Positions 1 to 5,866 of a DNA stretch of 8,658 nucleotides are shown in pieces (the first letter of the stretch is position 1; each line of letters opens with the position of its first letter). Made by a program: the position numbers and the translations under genes. The stretch comes from an uncultured Atopostipes sp. (GTDB lineage: Bacteria > Bacillota > Bacilli > Lactobacillales > Carnobacteriaceae_A): assembly GCA_947296835.1 (NCBI GenBank), contig CAMYQS010000042.1, positions 1 to 8,658 on the forward strand, in the 5' to 3' direction. The notes below the pieces were generated by a model. It was given only the letters and a program-made list of their open reading frames with translations, made no database searches and was not told where the DNA came from.

Positions 1-29
1 TGTCGTCGGCAGCGTCAGATGTCTATAAG
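1..29. other. Residual Illumina Nextera (Tn5) adapter at the contig end
   Basis: Positions 3-22 match exactly the first 20 bases of the Nextera read-1 transposase adapter (beginning TCGTCGGCAGCG, recalled from memory). Position 23 is C instead of G, and positions 24-29 (TATAAG) match again. The last six adapter bases are not preserved, so the junction with genomic DNA lies near position 30. The block is GC-rich compared with the AT-rich gene that follows. It is not genomic sequence, and the ATG at position 19 lies inside it. Confidence 0.93.
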
Positions 30-30
30 T

Positions 31-417
31 GTAAAGGATAAGGATATTGCCAGCATGCGTAAGCATCCCGGTTTGTTTGGCATCCGCGATTCTTATTTCA
101 CCATCCATCCTTTAAATTGGACCGTCACTGGCGATTTTGAAGATTTATATTTTACCATACAAGACAATAATCAGGAACTAATCATGGAATGTGAAAAGGA
201 TATTTATAATACGTATACTGTTTATGAGCTATTAATTGATGAAGGGGTTAATCCAGCAGCTTGTGCGCTCCTTGCGACACTCTTTGATCCGCATTCACGA
301 AATAAAAGTGAAGACGAGCAACGTAGTGAGTTTATCGAATCAGACTATGATTTTGGCTTCAATGCCTTTACACTCCAAAAATCCAAACCAAAGATGCAAA
401 CCAAATGTTTAAAATAA
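31..417 (+). CDS. LURP-one/YxjI-like (tubby C-terminal-like fold) protein, 5'-truncated
   Basis: This is the C-terminal part of a gene whose beginning is missing. The apparent ATG at position 19 is inside adapter sequence, and the frame stays open to the window edge. About 128 genuine residues remain. Counting from the apparent ATG, residues 33-75 show the pattern I associate with the LURP-one/YxjI family: N-W-T-V-x-GDF, then a strand ending in T-I-x-D, a K-x-x-Y-N-T-Y-T-V segment, and a hydrophobic helix ending A-L-L-A-T-L-F-D. Residues 10-29 look like the preceding beta strands. Full-length family members have about 160-200 residues, so roughly 50-70 may be missing. The family has a tubby-like beta-barrel; its bacterial function is poorly known, and membrane lipid or scaffold roles are only suggested. 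The acidic tail, residues 95-113, is less typical. A tandem stop (TAA TAA) ends the gene, which converges on uvrC. An internal start at ATG 55, after a possible AAGGA, cannot be excluded. Confidence 0.6.
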   Translation, partial: VKDKDIASMRKHPGLFGIRDSYFTIHPLNWTVTGDFEDLYFTIQDNNQELIMECEKDIYNTYTVYELLIDEGVNPAACALLATLFDPHSRNKSEDEQRSEFIESDYDFGFNAFTLQKSKPKMQTKCLK

Positions 418-465
418 TAACCAGATAATATGTAGTCGAGTTCGTCTGCATATTATCTGGTTATT
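416..465. terminator. Bidirectional rho-independent terminator between the LURP-one-like gene and uvrC
   Basis: A perfect 17-bp inverted repeat pairs 416-432 with 449-465 around a 16-nt centre that can pair further in part. On the plus strand the stem runs into a T run (464-468). On the minus strand it is followed by TTTT (complement of 411-414). It sits between two convergent genes, with the plus-strand stop at 415-417 and the uvrC stop at 473-475, so it can end transcription from both sides. Confidence 0.9.
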
Positions 466-472
466 TTTATGT

Positions 473-2272
473 CTACTTTTTCTTCGATGCAATCTGATAC
501 TCAGCCATCGCTTCTTGAATGCGCTCGGCTGTCTTTCGGTTAATCCCCAAGTCAATCACTTCTTGAATATCGGCTTCTTTCAACAAGCGTAAAGATTTGA
601 AATGTCGTAACAGTTTCGTACGCGTTTTTGGTCCGACACCTTTGATGTCATCCAATATTGACGAAAAACTATTTTTACTACGAACATTTCGGTGAAATTG
701 AATCGCAAAACGGTGAACTTCATCTTGTACTCTTTGTACGAGATAGAAAGCCTGGCTTCGCGGATGCAGATTCACAATCTGTAAGTCTTCTCCAAAAATC
801 AGCTGGGCTGTTTGGTGGCGATCATCCTTCACCATCCCGGCAACTGGAATATCTAAACCTAATTCATTTTCCAATATATCTTTGGCGGCATTCACTTGAA
901 TTTTACCCCCATCCATTAAAATTAGATCAGGCAATTCACCTTGTTCTTTTAATAGACGTGCATAACGGCGACGAACCACTTCACGTGTTGTCGCTGCCTC
1001 GTTACTACCTTCCACTGTTTTTACATGGAATTTACGGTAATTATTCTTATCCGGCTTCCCTTCATAGAATGAAACCATTGCAGAAACAGGACTTGTCCCT
1101 TGAATATTCGAGTGGTCAAATGCTTCAATTCGCTCAATATACGGTAAGCCCAATGCTTCAGATAACTCTTCCAATGCGCCTGTTGTTTTCAATTGCTCCA
1201 TCGTAATAAGGTGGAACTTTTGCTTCAAGGCTAATCGACTATTCTTACCAGCTGTATCCAATAGATTCTTTTTCTCGCCTCGTTGTGGGATATGTACTTT
1301 CGTCCCTAACTCCTCGCTTAAGAATTTATGATCAATACCGGCCGGAACATAGATTTCTTGCGGCACCGTGTTATTCGAATGTTGGTAATATTGTAAAATA
1401 TATTTCAGCACTTCTTCATTCGCGTCATCCGTGATAGGATACATCGCAACTTCTCGTTTTGTAAGAGCTGCTTGACGCACAAAAAACACCTGGATTGAGA
1501 TCCAACCGTGATCGATATAGTAATTGAAGAAGTCACGTGATTTGAAGTCTTTAAAAATAATCGCTTGTTTCTCAACGGTCTGTTCAATATAGCTAATTTG
1601 ATTACGGAATTCTGCAGCTGCTTCAAAATTTAAGTCTTCAGAAGCTTGCATCATTTTTTGTTTTAAATCACGTTTAATCGTCGTGACATTTCCGTTTAAA
1701 AATGAACGGATTCGTTTGATTTGTTCTTGATATTCTTCTACCGGCACTTCATGGTCACACGGCCCAATACACTGGCCGATATGGTAGTAGAGACAAGCTC
1801 TTTTTTGATGCCCATTGCACTTTCTTAATGGGTAAATTTTATGAATCAATTGTTGCGTCTGCTGAGCCGCTCCAACGTTTGGATAAGGTCCAAAATATTC
1901 TGCCCCATCTTTATGCACTTCCGATGTAATCACCAATTGCGGATGGCGTTCATTCGTAATCTTTAAGTATGGATAGCTCGTCCCGAATTTCAGTAAAATA
2001 TTATAACGTGGCTTGTGCTTTTGGATCAGCGTAACCTCTAACAACAAAGCTTCTTTATCTGAAGCGGTCACCACATATTCAAAGTCGGTAATTTCTTGAA
2101 CTAATAGAGCCGTCTTCCCTTCTTTCGTTCCTCTGAAATAAGAGCGGACACGGTTCCGTAAGTTTTTCGCTTTACCAATATAAATGATTTTACCCTTCGC
2201 ATTTTTCATAATGTAACACCCGGGTAAAGTAGGTAGTAAAGTCAATTTATTTTCGACTAATTCTTTTGCCAT
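473..2272 (-). CDS. uvrC: UvrABC system protein C (excinuclease subunit C)
   Basis: UvrC is the nuclease of nucleotide excision repair. It is recruited to UvrB bound at damage and cuts the strand on both sides of the lesion. The 599-residue protein has normal length and all domains in order. A GIY-YIG nuclease is at about 13-95, with GCY at 18-20, YIG at 31-33 and the likely catalytic Arg41. Cys152, 160, 168 and 172 form the cluster reported to hold an iron-sulfur centre in E. coli UvrC. A UVR UvrB-binding helix is at about 197-232. The RNase H-like nuclease that makes the 5' cut has Asp386 (F-D-H-S-N), Asp454 (M-D-G-G-K) and His520. Tandem helix-hairpin-helix DNA-binding motifs are at about 537-590. 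Before T-R-E-V-V-R-R-R-Y the residues are Asn424-Glu425, where many homologues carry Asp; I do not judge this inactivating. The start at 2272 is chosen over an in-frame ATG at 2323 because it has a near-perfect ribosome site and lies downstream of the predicted promoter. Confidence 0.97.
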   Translation of the reverse strand: MAKELVENKLTLLPTLPGCYIMKNAKGKIIYIGKAKNLRNRVRSYFRGTKEGKTALLVQEITDFEYVVTASDKEALLLEVTLIQKHKPRYNILLKFGTSYPYLKITNERHPQLVITSEVHKDGAEYFGPYPNVGAAQQTQQLIHKIYPLRKCNGHQKRACLYYHIGQCIGPCDHEVPVEEYQEQIKRIRSFLNGNVTTIKRDLKQKMMQASEDLNFEAAAEFRNQISYIEQTVEKQAIIFKDFKSRDFFNYYIDHGWISIQVFFVRQAALTKREVAMYPITDDANEEVLKYILQYYQHSNNTVPQEIYVPAGIDHKFLSEELGTKVHIPQRGEKKNLLDTAGKNSRLALKQKFHLITMEQLKTTGALEELSEALGLPYIERIEAFDHSNIQGTSPVSAMVSFYEGKPDKNNYRKFHVKTVEGSNEAATTREVVRRRYARLLKEQGELPDLILMDGGKIQVNAAKDILENELGLDIPVAGMVKDDRHQTAQLIFGEDLQIVNLHPRSQAFYLVQRVQDEVHRFAIQFHRNVRSKNSFSSILDDIKGVGPKTRTKLLRHFKSLRLLKEADIQEVIDLGINRKTAERIQEAMAEYQIASKKK

Positions 2273-2277
2273 TTTGG

Positions 2278-2286
2278 ACCTCCTTT
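2278..2286 (-). promoter_or_regulatory. uvrC ribosome binding site (decides the start)
   Basis: Read on the minus strand this is AAAGGAGGT, a near-perfect Shine-Dalgarno sequence 5 nt before the ATG at 2272. The longer in-frame ATG at 2323 would add 17 residues unlike any UvrC N-terminus and has no such site. Confidence 0.9.
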
Positions 2287-2302
2287 CTTTTTCGCATCTA
2301 TC

Positions 2303-2331
2303 ATTATACCAAAAACCGAACATCTTTTCGA
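2303..2331 (-). promoter_or_regulatory. Predicted uvrC promoter, extended -10 type
   Basis: On the minus strand a perfect TATAAT (2303-2308) is preceded by TGG, giving the extended -10 motif TGN-TATAAT. A 17-bp spacer separates it from TCGAAA (2326-2331), which matches 4 of 6 bases of the -35 consensus. Transcription would begin near 2296, about 24 nt before the uvrC start codon. This gives uvrC its own promoter, independent of the gene upstream. Confidence 0.75.
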
Positions 2332-2359
2332 TATTTCTGCTTAATAGATAAGCTTTTAT

Positions 2360-2752
2360 TTATTTGTAAAATTCATAACTACCAAAAGTCATCCCAATTA
2401 ATCCTTCAATCTCTTTATGCAATTTTGACAGGTTTTCTGATGCATGACCTTCTGTATTATAACCAACATCCTTGATAAAATACGTCACCATCGCGCTATC
2501 CATATTGATGGGCAAAGTATTGGGTTCATTTACCGGCATGGATACAAGATCTATTTCATCCAATTTTTCTGCGAAAGCTGCGATTGATTTACGACGGAGT
2601 TTGCCACCTTTTTCAGGTTCAACTGTTTGTCCGTATAAATCTGTGTAAATTATCGAATATTCCCGTACAAATAAATCCACAATCACATCCGCTATGATAT
2701 TCTTCTCCTGTTTCACCGTAAACATTAAATAATCAATCTCTTTATTCTTCAT
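2360..2752 (-). CDS. Conserved-looking hypothetical protein, 130 residues, family not recognised
   Basis: I do not recognise this protein. It is soluble-looking, with no signal peptide or membrane segment. The N-terminal half is hydrophobic and strand-like (I-I-A-D-V-I-V-D-L-F-V at about 19-29, then Y-S-I-I-Y-T-D-L-Y). A basic G-K-L-R-R-K-S motif is at about 50-56, followed by an acidic helix. The C-terminal part has a helix around S-K-L-H-K-E-I-E-G-L-I-G and ends in G-S-Y-E-F-Y-K. The start at 2752 has a modest GAGG (2761-2764) 8 nt upstream. It lies 87 bp upstream of uvrC, which has its own promoter, and it follows a terminator that closes the 3D-domain gene, so it is probably a single-gene unit. 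Base composition and codon use look like its neighbours. It is probably real because the frame is clean and flanked by matching signals, but no function can be given. Confidence 0.75.
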   Translation of the reverse strand: MKNKEIDYLMFTVKQEKNIIADVIVDLFVREYSIIYTDLYGQTVEPEKGGKLRRKSIAAFAEKLDEIDLVSMPVNEPNTLPINMDSAMVTYFIKDVGYNTEGHASENLSKLHKEIEGLIGMTFGSYEFYK

Positions 2753-2789
2753 CCGCTGTCCCTCTTCTTTCCGTAATGATGTCTTCTAT

Positions 2790-2795
2790 ATTCTA
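2790..2795 (-). promoter_or_regulatory. Weak candidate -10 element for the 130-residue gene
   Basis: On the minus strand TAGAAT (5 of 6 consensus) lies 37 bp before the start codon at 2752. No convincing -35 is present at normal spacing; the best upstream sequence is T-rich and overlaps the tail of the preceding terminator. It is listed because the gene sits after a terminator and needs a promoter. Confidence 0.35.
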
Positions 2796-2814
2796 TCAGA
2801 GATTCACGCCATAC

Positions 2815-2847
2815 AAAAACGCCGACTACATTTCGTAATCGACGTTT
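2815..2847 (-). terminator. Rho-independent terminator of the 3D-domain gene
   Basis: On the minus-strand RNA, 2847-2835 pairs with 2829-2817 as a 13-bp stem including two G-U pairs, with a 5-nt loop, followed by five T residues (complement of 2815-2819). On the plus strand the two wobble pairs would become A-C mismatches, so the element is oriented for the minus strand. It starts about 29 bp past the stop codon of the 3D-domain gene. Confidence 0.85.
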
Positions 2848-2875
2848 CTTCTTATTCTTTTAATATTGTATTGGT

Positions 2876-3958
2876 TTAGTTAATTACGCGGATCTTAACG
2901 CTACGACGTCCCCAGTTTAGTGCTTCACGAACTGTTGAGTAATGGATATCAATGATGTTCCCTTTGATTGCTCCACCTGTATCTCCAGCGACATATACAC
3001 CTAAACCTTGAACTTCCACTAAACTACCTAATGGAATCACTCGTGGGTCTACTGCGATAACTCTTGGGTTAACTCGTAAGTCAATGCCCATTGCAGTATG
3101 TGTACTTAATCCTTTTTGTTGTGTTGAGTAACCTGTAGCTTGAACTGTTTTCCAGTCTCCTGTTGAGCTACTGCTTGTTGTTACTGCTTTTGTCTCATTA
3201 TTACTTGAAGCTGTTGCTGTTTCGTTCGATGATGCGTTGCTTGATGCAGCTGATACGTTACTCGATGTGTTGTTTGCTATTGCTTTTTCTGCTGCAGCTT
3301 TTTCCGCTGCTTGTTGTTCTTTAATCGAACGTTCTTGTGCGTTTAAATTGTTTAATTCATCTTGGTTTGCTGCTAATACATTACGTAAGTCAGCTATTTT
3401 CGCGTCTAATACTTCTTTCTTCTCTGCAACTTCAACTTGTTTTTCGTTTAATGATTCTTTTTCTGCCAATAGCGTTTCACGCATGTCATTTAATTTGTCA
3501 TGTTCCGCTTGCGCTTCTGCTAAACGATCTTCACTCGCACTCGTTAAAACAGTTGCTGAGTAAATAGTGTTTACAACCTCTGAAAAACTTTCAGCTTGTA
3601 AAATCGTTAATAAAATGTTGTTATTTACTTCATTTTTCTGTAAGGCTTGTAATTGGCTTGATGTGTATTCCAAGCGTTGAGCAACTAATACTTCTTGTTC
3701 TTCAATTTCAACTTCTGTTTTTGAGATTGTTTCTTCGTGTGCGGCAATTTCAGTGTTTAACTCTTCTAGAGCAACTGTAAACGCGCTAACTTCTTCTAAT
3801 TGTTTGTTAACCTCTGATTGTACTTGATTAACTTCTTCTTGGACTGATTGTTTTTTGTTTTGAATCTCTTCCAATGAGCTCGCTGAAACATTTGGAATGA
3901 TTAAAAATTGTGCGAAGATAAAGGCTAATGCGACAACTTTTTTAATCCATTTATTCAT
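2876..3958 (-). CDS. Secreted coiled-coil protein with C-terminal 3D domain (probable peptidoglycan hydrolase)
   Basis: This 360-residue protein has a signal peptide (M-N-K-W-I-K-K, a hydrophobic core at about 8-22, likely cleavage after V-S-A at 24-26). Two long coiled coils, at about 28-105 and 140-225, surround a hinge (about 112-138, containing L-L-T-I-L-Q-A-E-S-F-S-E-V). This resembles the N-terminal regulatory coiled coil of CwlO/PcsB cell-wall hydrolases. A low-complexity Ser/Thr/Asn/Ala linker spans about 228-266. The C-terminal 3D domain (about 268-360) has the three defining Asp residues: Asp304 (A-V-D-P), Asp326 (G-D-T-G-G) and Asp337 (I-I-D-I). 3D domains share the double-psi barrel fold of MltA-type lytic transglycosylases, so wall cleavage outside the membrane is the likely role. 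This is inferred, not shown. The ribosome site (AAAGGA) is 12 nt from the ATG, slightly far. The gene diverges from ppx and ends at its own terminator. Confidence 0.9.
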   Translation of the reverse strand: MNKWIKKVVALAFIFAQFLIIPNVSASSLEEIQNKKQSVQEEVNQVQSEVNKQLEEVSAFTVALEELNTEIAAHEETISKTEVEIEEQEVLVAQRLEYTSSQLQALQKNEVNNNILLTILQAESFSEVVNTIYSATVLTSASEDRLAEAQAEHDKLNDMRETLLAEKESLNEKQVEVAEKKEVLDAKIADLRNVLAANQDELNNLNAQERSIKEQQAAEKAAAEKAIANNTSSNVSAASSNASSNETATASSNNETKAVTTSSSSTGDWKTVQATGYSTQQKGLSTHTAMGIDLRVNPRVIAVDPRVIPLGSLVEVQGLGVYVAGDTGGAIKGNIIDIHYSTVREALNWGRRSVKIRVIN

Positions 3959-4017
3959 ATGCTTTAGGAATCCTTTCTTGTAAAACCCGTTTTTTATTTA
4001 TTTTATCGTTCATTAAG

Positions 4018-4035
4018 AGACGCCCTCTGACGTCT
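4018..4035 (-). promoter_or_regulatory. Small hairpin at the predicted 5' end of the 3D-gene leader
   Basis: On the minus strand AGACG and CGTCT form a 5-bp stem around an 8-nt loop. It lies just downstream of the predicted -10 element, so it could be at the very 5' end of the transcript, where stem-loops can slow mRNA decay. The stem is short and may be chance. Confidence 0.3.
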
Positions 4036-4041
4036 GATAGT

Positions 4042-4069
4042 ATTCTATACCCTTTTACCTCTTTGTTTA
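4042..4069 (-). promoter_or_regulatory. Candidate promoter of the 3D-domain gene
   Basis: On the minus strand TAGAAT (4042-4047, 5 of 6) lies 16 bp downstream of TAAACA (4064-4069, 4 of 6). The implied start near 4035 leaves a leader of about 77 nt before the ATG at 3958. It is the best-matching pair I found in this direction, but not strong. Confidence 0.45.
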
Positions 4070-4192
4070 TTGCATTTGGTTTACTTTTTAAGGTAAAAAC
4101 AGTAATGTTTGTAATATTTACACCCTTATTTTACTTATTTTGTAACTTAAGGCATTGTATTTGTGTTTTTTTAAGAAACCCACCTTGATACT

Positions 4193-4222
4193 TAGACAAA
4201 GGAACGTTAAGTCTAGTATGAT
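4193..4222 (+). promoter_or_regulatory. Predicted promoter of the ppx-ppk1 operon
   Basis: TAGACA (4193-4198, 5 of 6 of the -35 consensus) is 18 bp from TATGAT (4217-4222, 5 of 6 of the -10 consensus). Transcription would begin near 4229, giving a leader of about 39 nt. A short inverted repeat, TAGAC (4193-4197) and GTCTA (4211-4215), overlaps the -35 and spacer and could be an operator, though 5-bp arms are weak evidence. Confidence 0.6.
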
Positions 4223-4267
4223 TAAGGTAAGAATAATGAAATCGGAAAACGAGAGAGATAGGTGTAA

Positions 4268-5830
4268 ATGATGAAAAAACGAGAAGGTATTGAAAGAATT
4301 GCCCTAATAGATATTGGCTCAAATACAGTTCGACTAGTCATCTTTAACATTGATGCGAATGCTTATTATGATATTTCCGAATTACAAAACATTAAAGTTT
4401 CCGCGCGGTTAGTGCAATATGTTAAAAATGGTGAAATGAGTCAGCAAGGAATTGACGTTCTAACTGACTTAGTCGATAGCTATTTAAAGATTATCGACGA
4501 GTATCAAGTGGATCGAATTATCCCAGTCGCCACAGCCGCTGTACGTAATTCATCAAACGTCCAAGACATACTTGACCATGTACAGGAAAAGACAGGCTTA
4601 GCGGTTCGTGTGTTGTCCGATGAAGAGGAAGCATTTTACGGGAACTACGCGGTTCGTTATACCTTTAACATTTATGATGGCCTTTCAGTGGATATCGGTG
4701 GGGGAAGTACGGAGGTTACTTTGTTTCAAAACAAAGAAGTCGTGCACTCACACAGTTTTCCCTTTGGAGCGGTTAGTTTGAAGAACCAGTTCTTTAAAGG
4801 AAAGGAACACAATGATCCGGATGCTATTAAAGAAACAACAAAATGGGTGAAAAATGAGTTCAAGAAAGTGAATTGGATTGCGAAGAATAAGATTCCAGTC
4901 ATTGCGATCGGTGGTTCTGCACGGAATATTGCCGAAGTGTATCAATTGAAAACGGACTACCCATTAGCCGGTACACACGGGTATCCGATGAAACCTGAAC
5001 TAATTGATGAAACGCTGGACGTCTTTAAATCAACAAGTTATAAAAAGCTGGACTCTCTAGATGGATTGAGCCAGGACCGTAAAGATACGATTATTCCAGC
5101 GGGGATTGTCTTTCAACAGTTGATTAACGTTTCAAAAGCCCCTTCGTTTATTTTATCGAGACGCGGATTGCGTGAAGGAATTATTATGCAATACCTTAAT
5201 GAACAATATAATAACCCGTATGACTTATTCGCAGTCCCACAGCAACAAGTGATTCGATTAACGGCGCAATATGACATTCCGGAGTATGCGACGAATCATC
5301 GCATTACCATTGCGGATATGTTGCTTAATGAATTAGAAGAGAATGATTTATTGAAACCATCCGTTGATCACCTAGCGATGATGTATTATGGCGCAACCTT
5401 GTATAATTTAGGTAGCTTTATTGAAAACGACTCAAGCTCACAGCACACGTATTATGTCATTTCAAATACGAACATCCATGGTTTTGATCATTATGACCGA
5501 GTACGTTTAGCCTTGTTATCGAGCTACAAAAACCGTTCGCTATATAAACAATATCTAAGTGATTTAGAAGGTTGGTTCTCCGATGACGAGAAAGACCTAT
5601 TGCTGAAACTCGGAAGCCTGATTAAATTCGCAGAAGCATTGAACGATTCACACGTGAATACAATCGTAGGTATTGATTTAACTAAAAACAAAAAAGAGGG
5701 GTATGACCTACTTGTTCGTTATAGCGGTGAAATTGTTTCAGAAGCATTTCAAGCGGAGAAACAACGGAACCACTTTGAACGGGCAGTGGGCTATCCTGTC
5801 AATATTAAATTTCAAGTGATGAAAAAGTAA
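4268..5830 (+). CDS. ppx: Exopolyphosphatase, Ppx/GppA family
   Basis: Ppx removes terminal phosphates from inorganic polyphosphate in the cytoplasm. The 520-residue protein has an actin-like ASKHA phosphatase module at about 8-305: phosphate-1 loop D-I-G-S-N-T (15-20), the S-D-E-E-E-A segment with the likely catalytic Glu121, phosphate-2 loop D-I-G-G-G-S-T-E (142-149), and I-G-G-S-A-R-N-I-A (214-222). An HD-like helical domain follows (about 325-505). It is degenerate: the usual L-H-D/E-x-G of this domain reads L-Y-N-L-G (378-382), so metal-dependent activity there is unlikely. I believe Bacilli Ppx proteins often share this. GppA (pppGpp phosphatase) activity cannot be excluded from sequence, but the ppk1 neighbour favours polyphosphate. 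Two adjacent ATGs, 4268 and 4271, both fit the weak ribosome site AGGTG (4260-4264); 4271 has better spacing. The gene is 33 bp from ppk1, in the same direction, with no terminator between. Confidence 0.93.
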   Translation: MMKKREGIERIALIDIGSNTVRLVIFNIDANAYYDISELQNIKVSARLVQYVKNGEMSQQGIDVLTDLVDSYLKIIDEYQVDRIIPVATAAVRNSSNVQDILDHVQEKTGLAVRVLSDEEEAFYGNYAVRYTFNIYDGLSVDIGGGSTEVTLFQNKEVVHSHSFPFGAVSLKNQFFKGKEHNDPDAIKETTKWVKNEFKKVNWIAKNKIPVIAIGGSARNIAEVYQLKTDYPLAGTHGYPMKPELIDETLDVFKSTSYKKLDSLDGLSQDRKDTIIPAGIVFQQLINVSKAPSFILSRRGLREGIIMQYLNEQYNNPYDLFAVPQQQVIRLTAQYDIPEYATNHRITIADMLLNELEENDLLKPSVDHLAMMYYGATLYNLGSFIENDSSSQHTYYVISNTNIHGFDHYDRVRLALLSSYKNRSLYKQYLSDLEGWFSDDEKDLLLKLGSLIKFAEALNDSHVNTIVGIDLTKNKKEGYDLLVRYSGEIVSEAFQAEKQRNHFERAVGYPVNIKFQVMKK

Positions 5831-5851
5831 TGAGTATTTTAAAATAGTTTC

Positions 5852-5866
5852 GGAGGGATATGGGTG
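5852..5866 (+). promoter_or_regulatory. ppk1 ribosome binding site and GTG start
   Basis: GGAGG (5852-5856) lies 7 nt before a GTG start codon at 5864. A nearby ATG at 5860 is out of frame, so GTG is the start. The much stronger site here than at ppx suggests ppk1 is translated independently and perhaps more efficiently. Confidence 0.85.

Larger units (their letters stand above)
3959..4267. other. 309-bp divergent intergenic region between the 3D-domain gene and ppx
   Basis: No credible gene is present on either strand. The region is very AT-rich. It contains a candidate minus-strand promoter with a small leader hairpin (4018-4069), a better plus-strand promoter for ppx (4193-4222), and several loosely related TTTAC/GTAAA words between about 4055 and 4145 that do not form a clean two-box operator. 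About 120 bp in the middle are otherwise unexplained. Confidence 0.7.

Noticed and set aside
19..21. ATG as the start codon of the first gene
   Set aside because: It lies within the adapter match, and the frame is open upstream, so the start is artificial.
658..1206. 182-residue plus-strand open frame inside uvrC
   Set aside because: It is antisense to the conserved UvrC nuclease domain and has no family features.
2273..2323. Longer uvrC with start at 2323
   Set aside because: The 17 extra residues have no UvrC character, and the predicted promoter lies within this stretch, so the ATG would be upstream of the transcript.
3237..3567. Open frames opposite the 3D-domain gene, rich in Ser, Ala and Leu
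   Set aside because: They are mirror images of the repetitive coiled coil on the other strand, with no ribosome site and no protein-like pattern.
4055..4165. WalR or PhoP-type direct-repeat boxes in the divergent region
   Set aside because: TGTAA and TTTACA-like words occur, but never as the required pair with the right spacing and orientation; AT-rich sequence yields such words by chance.
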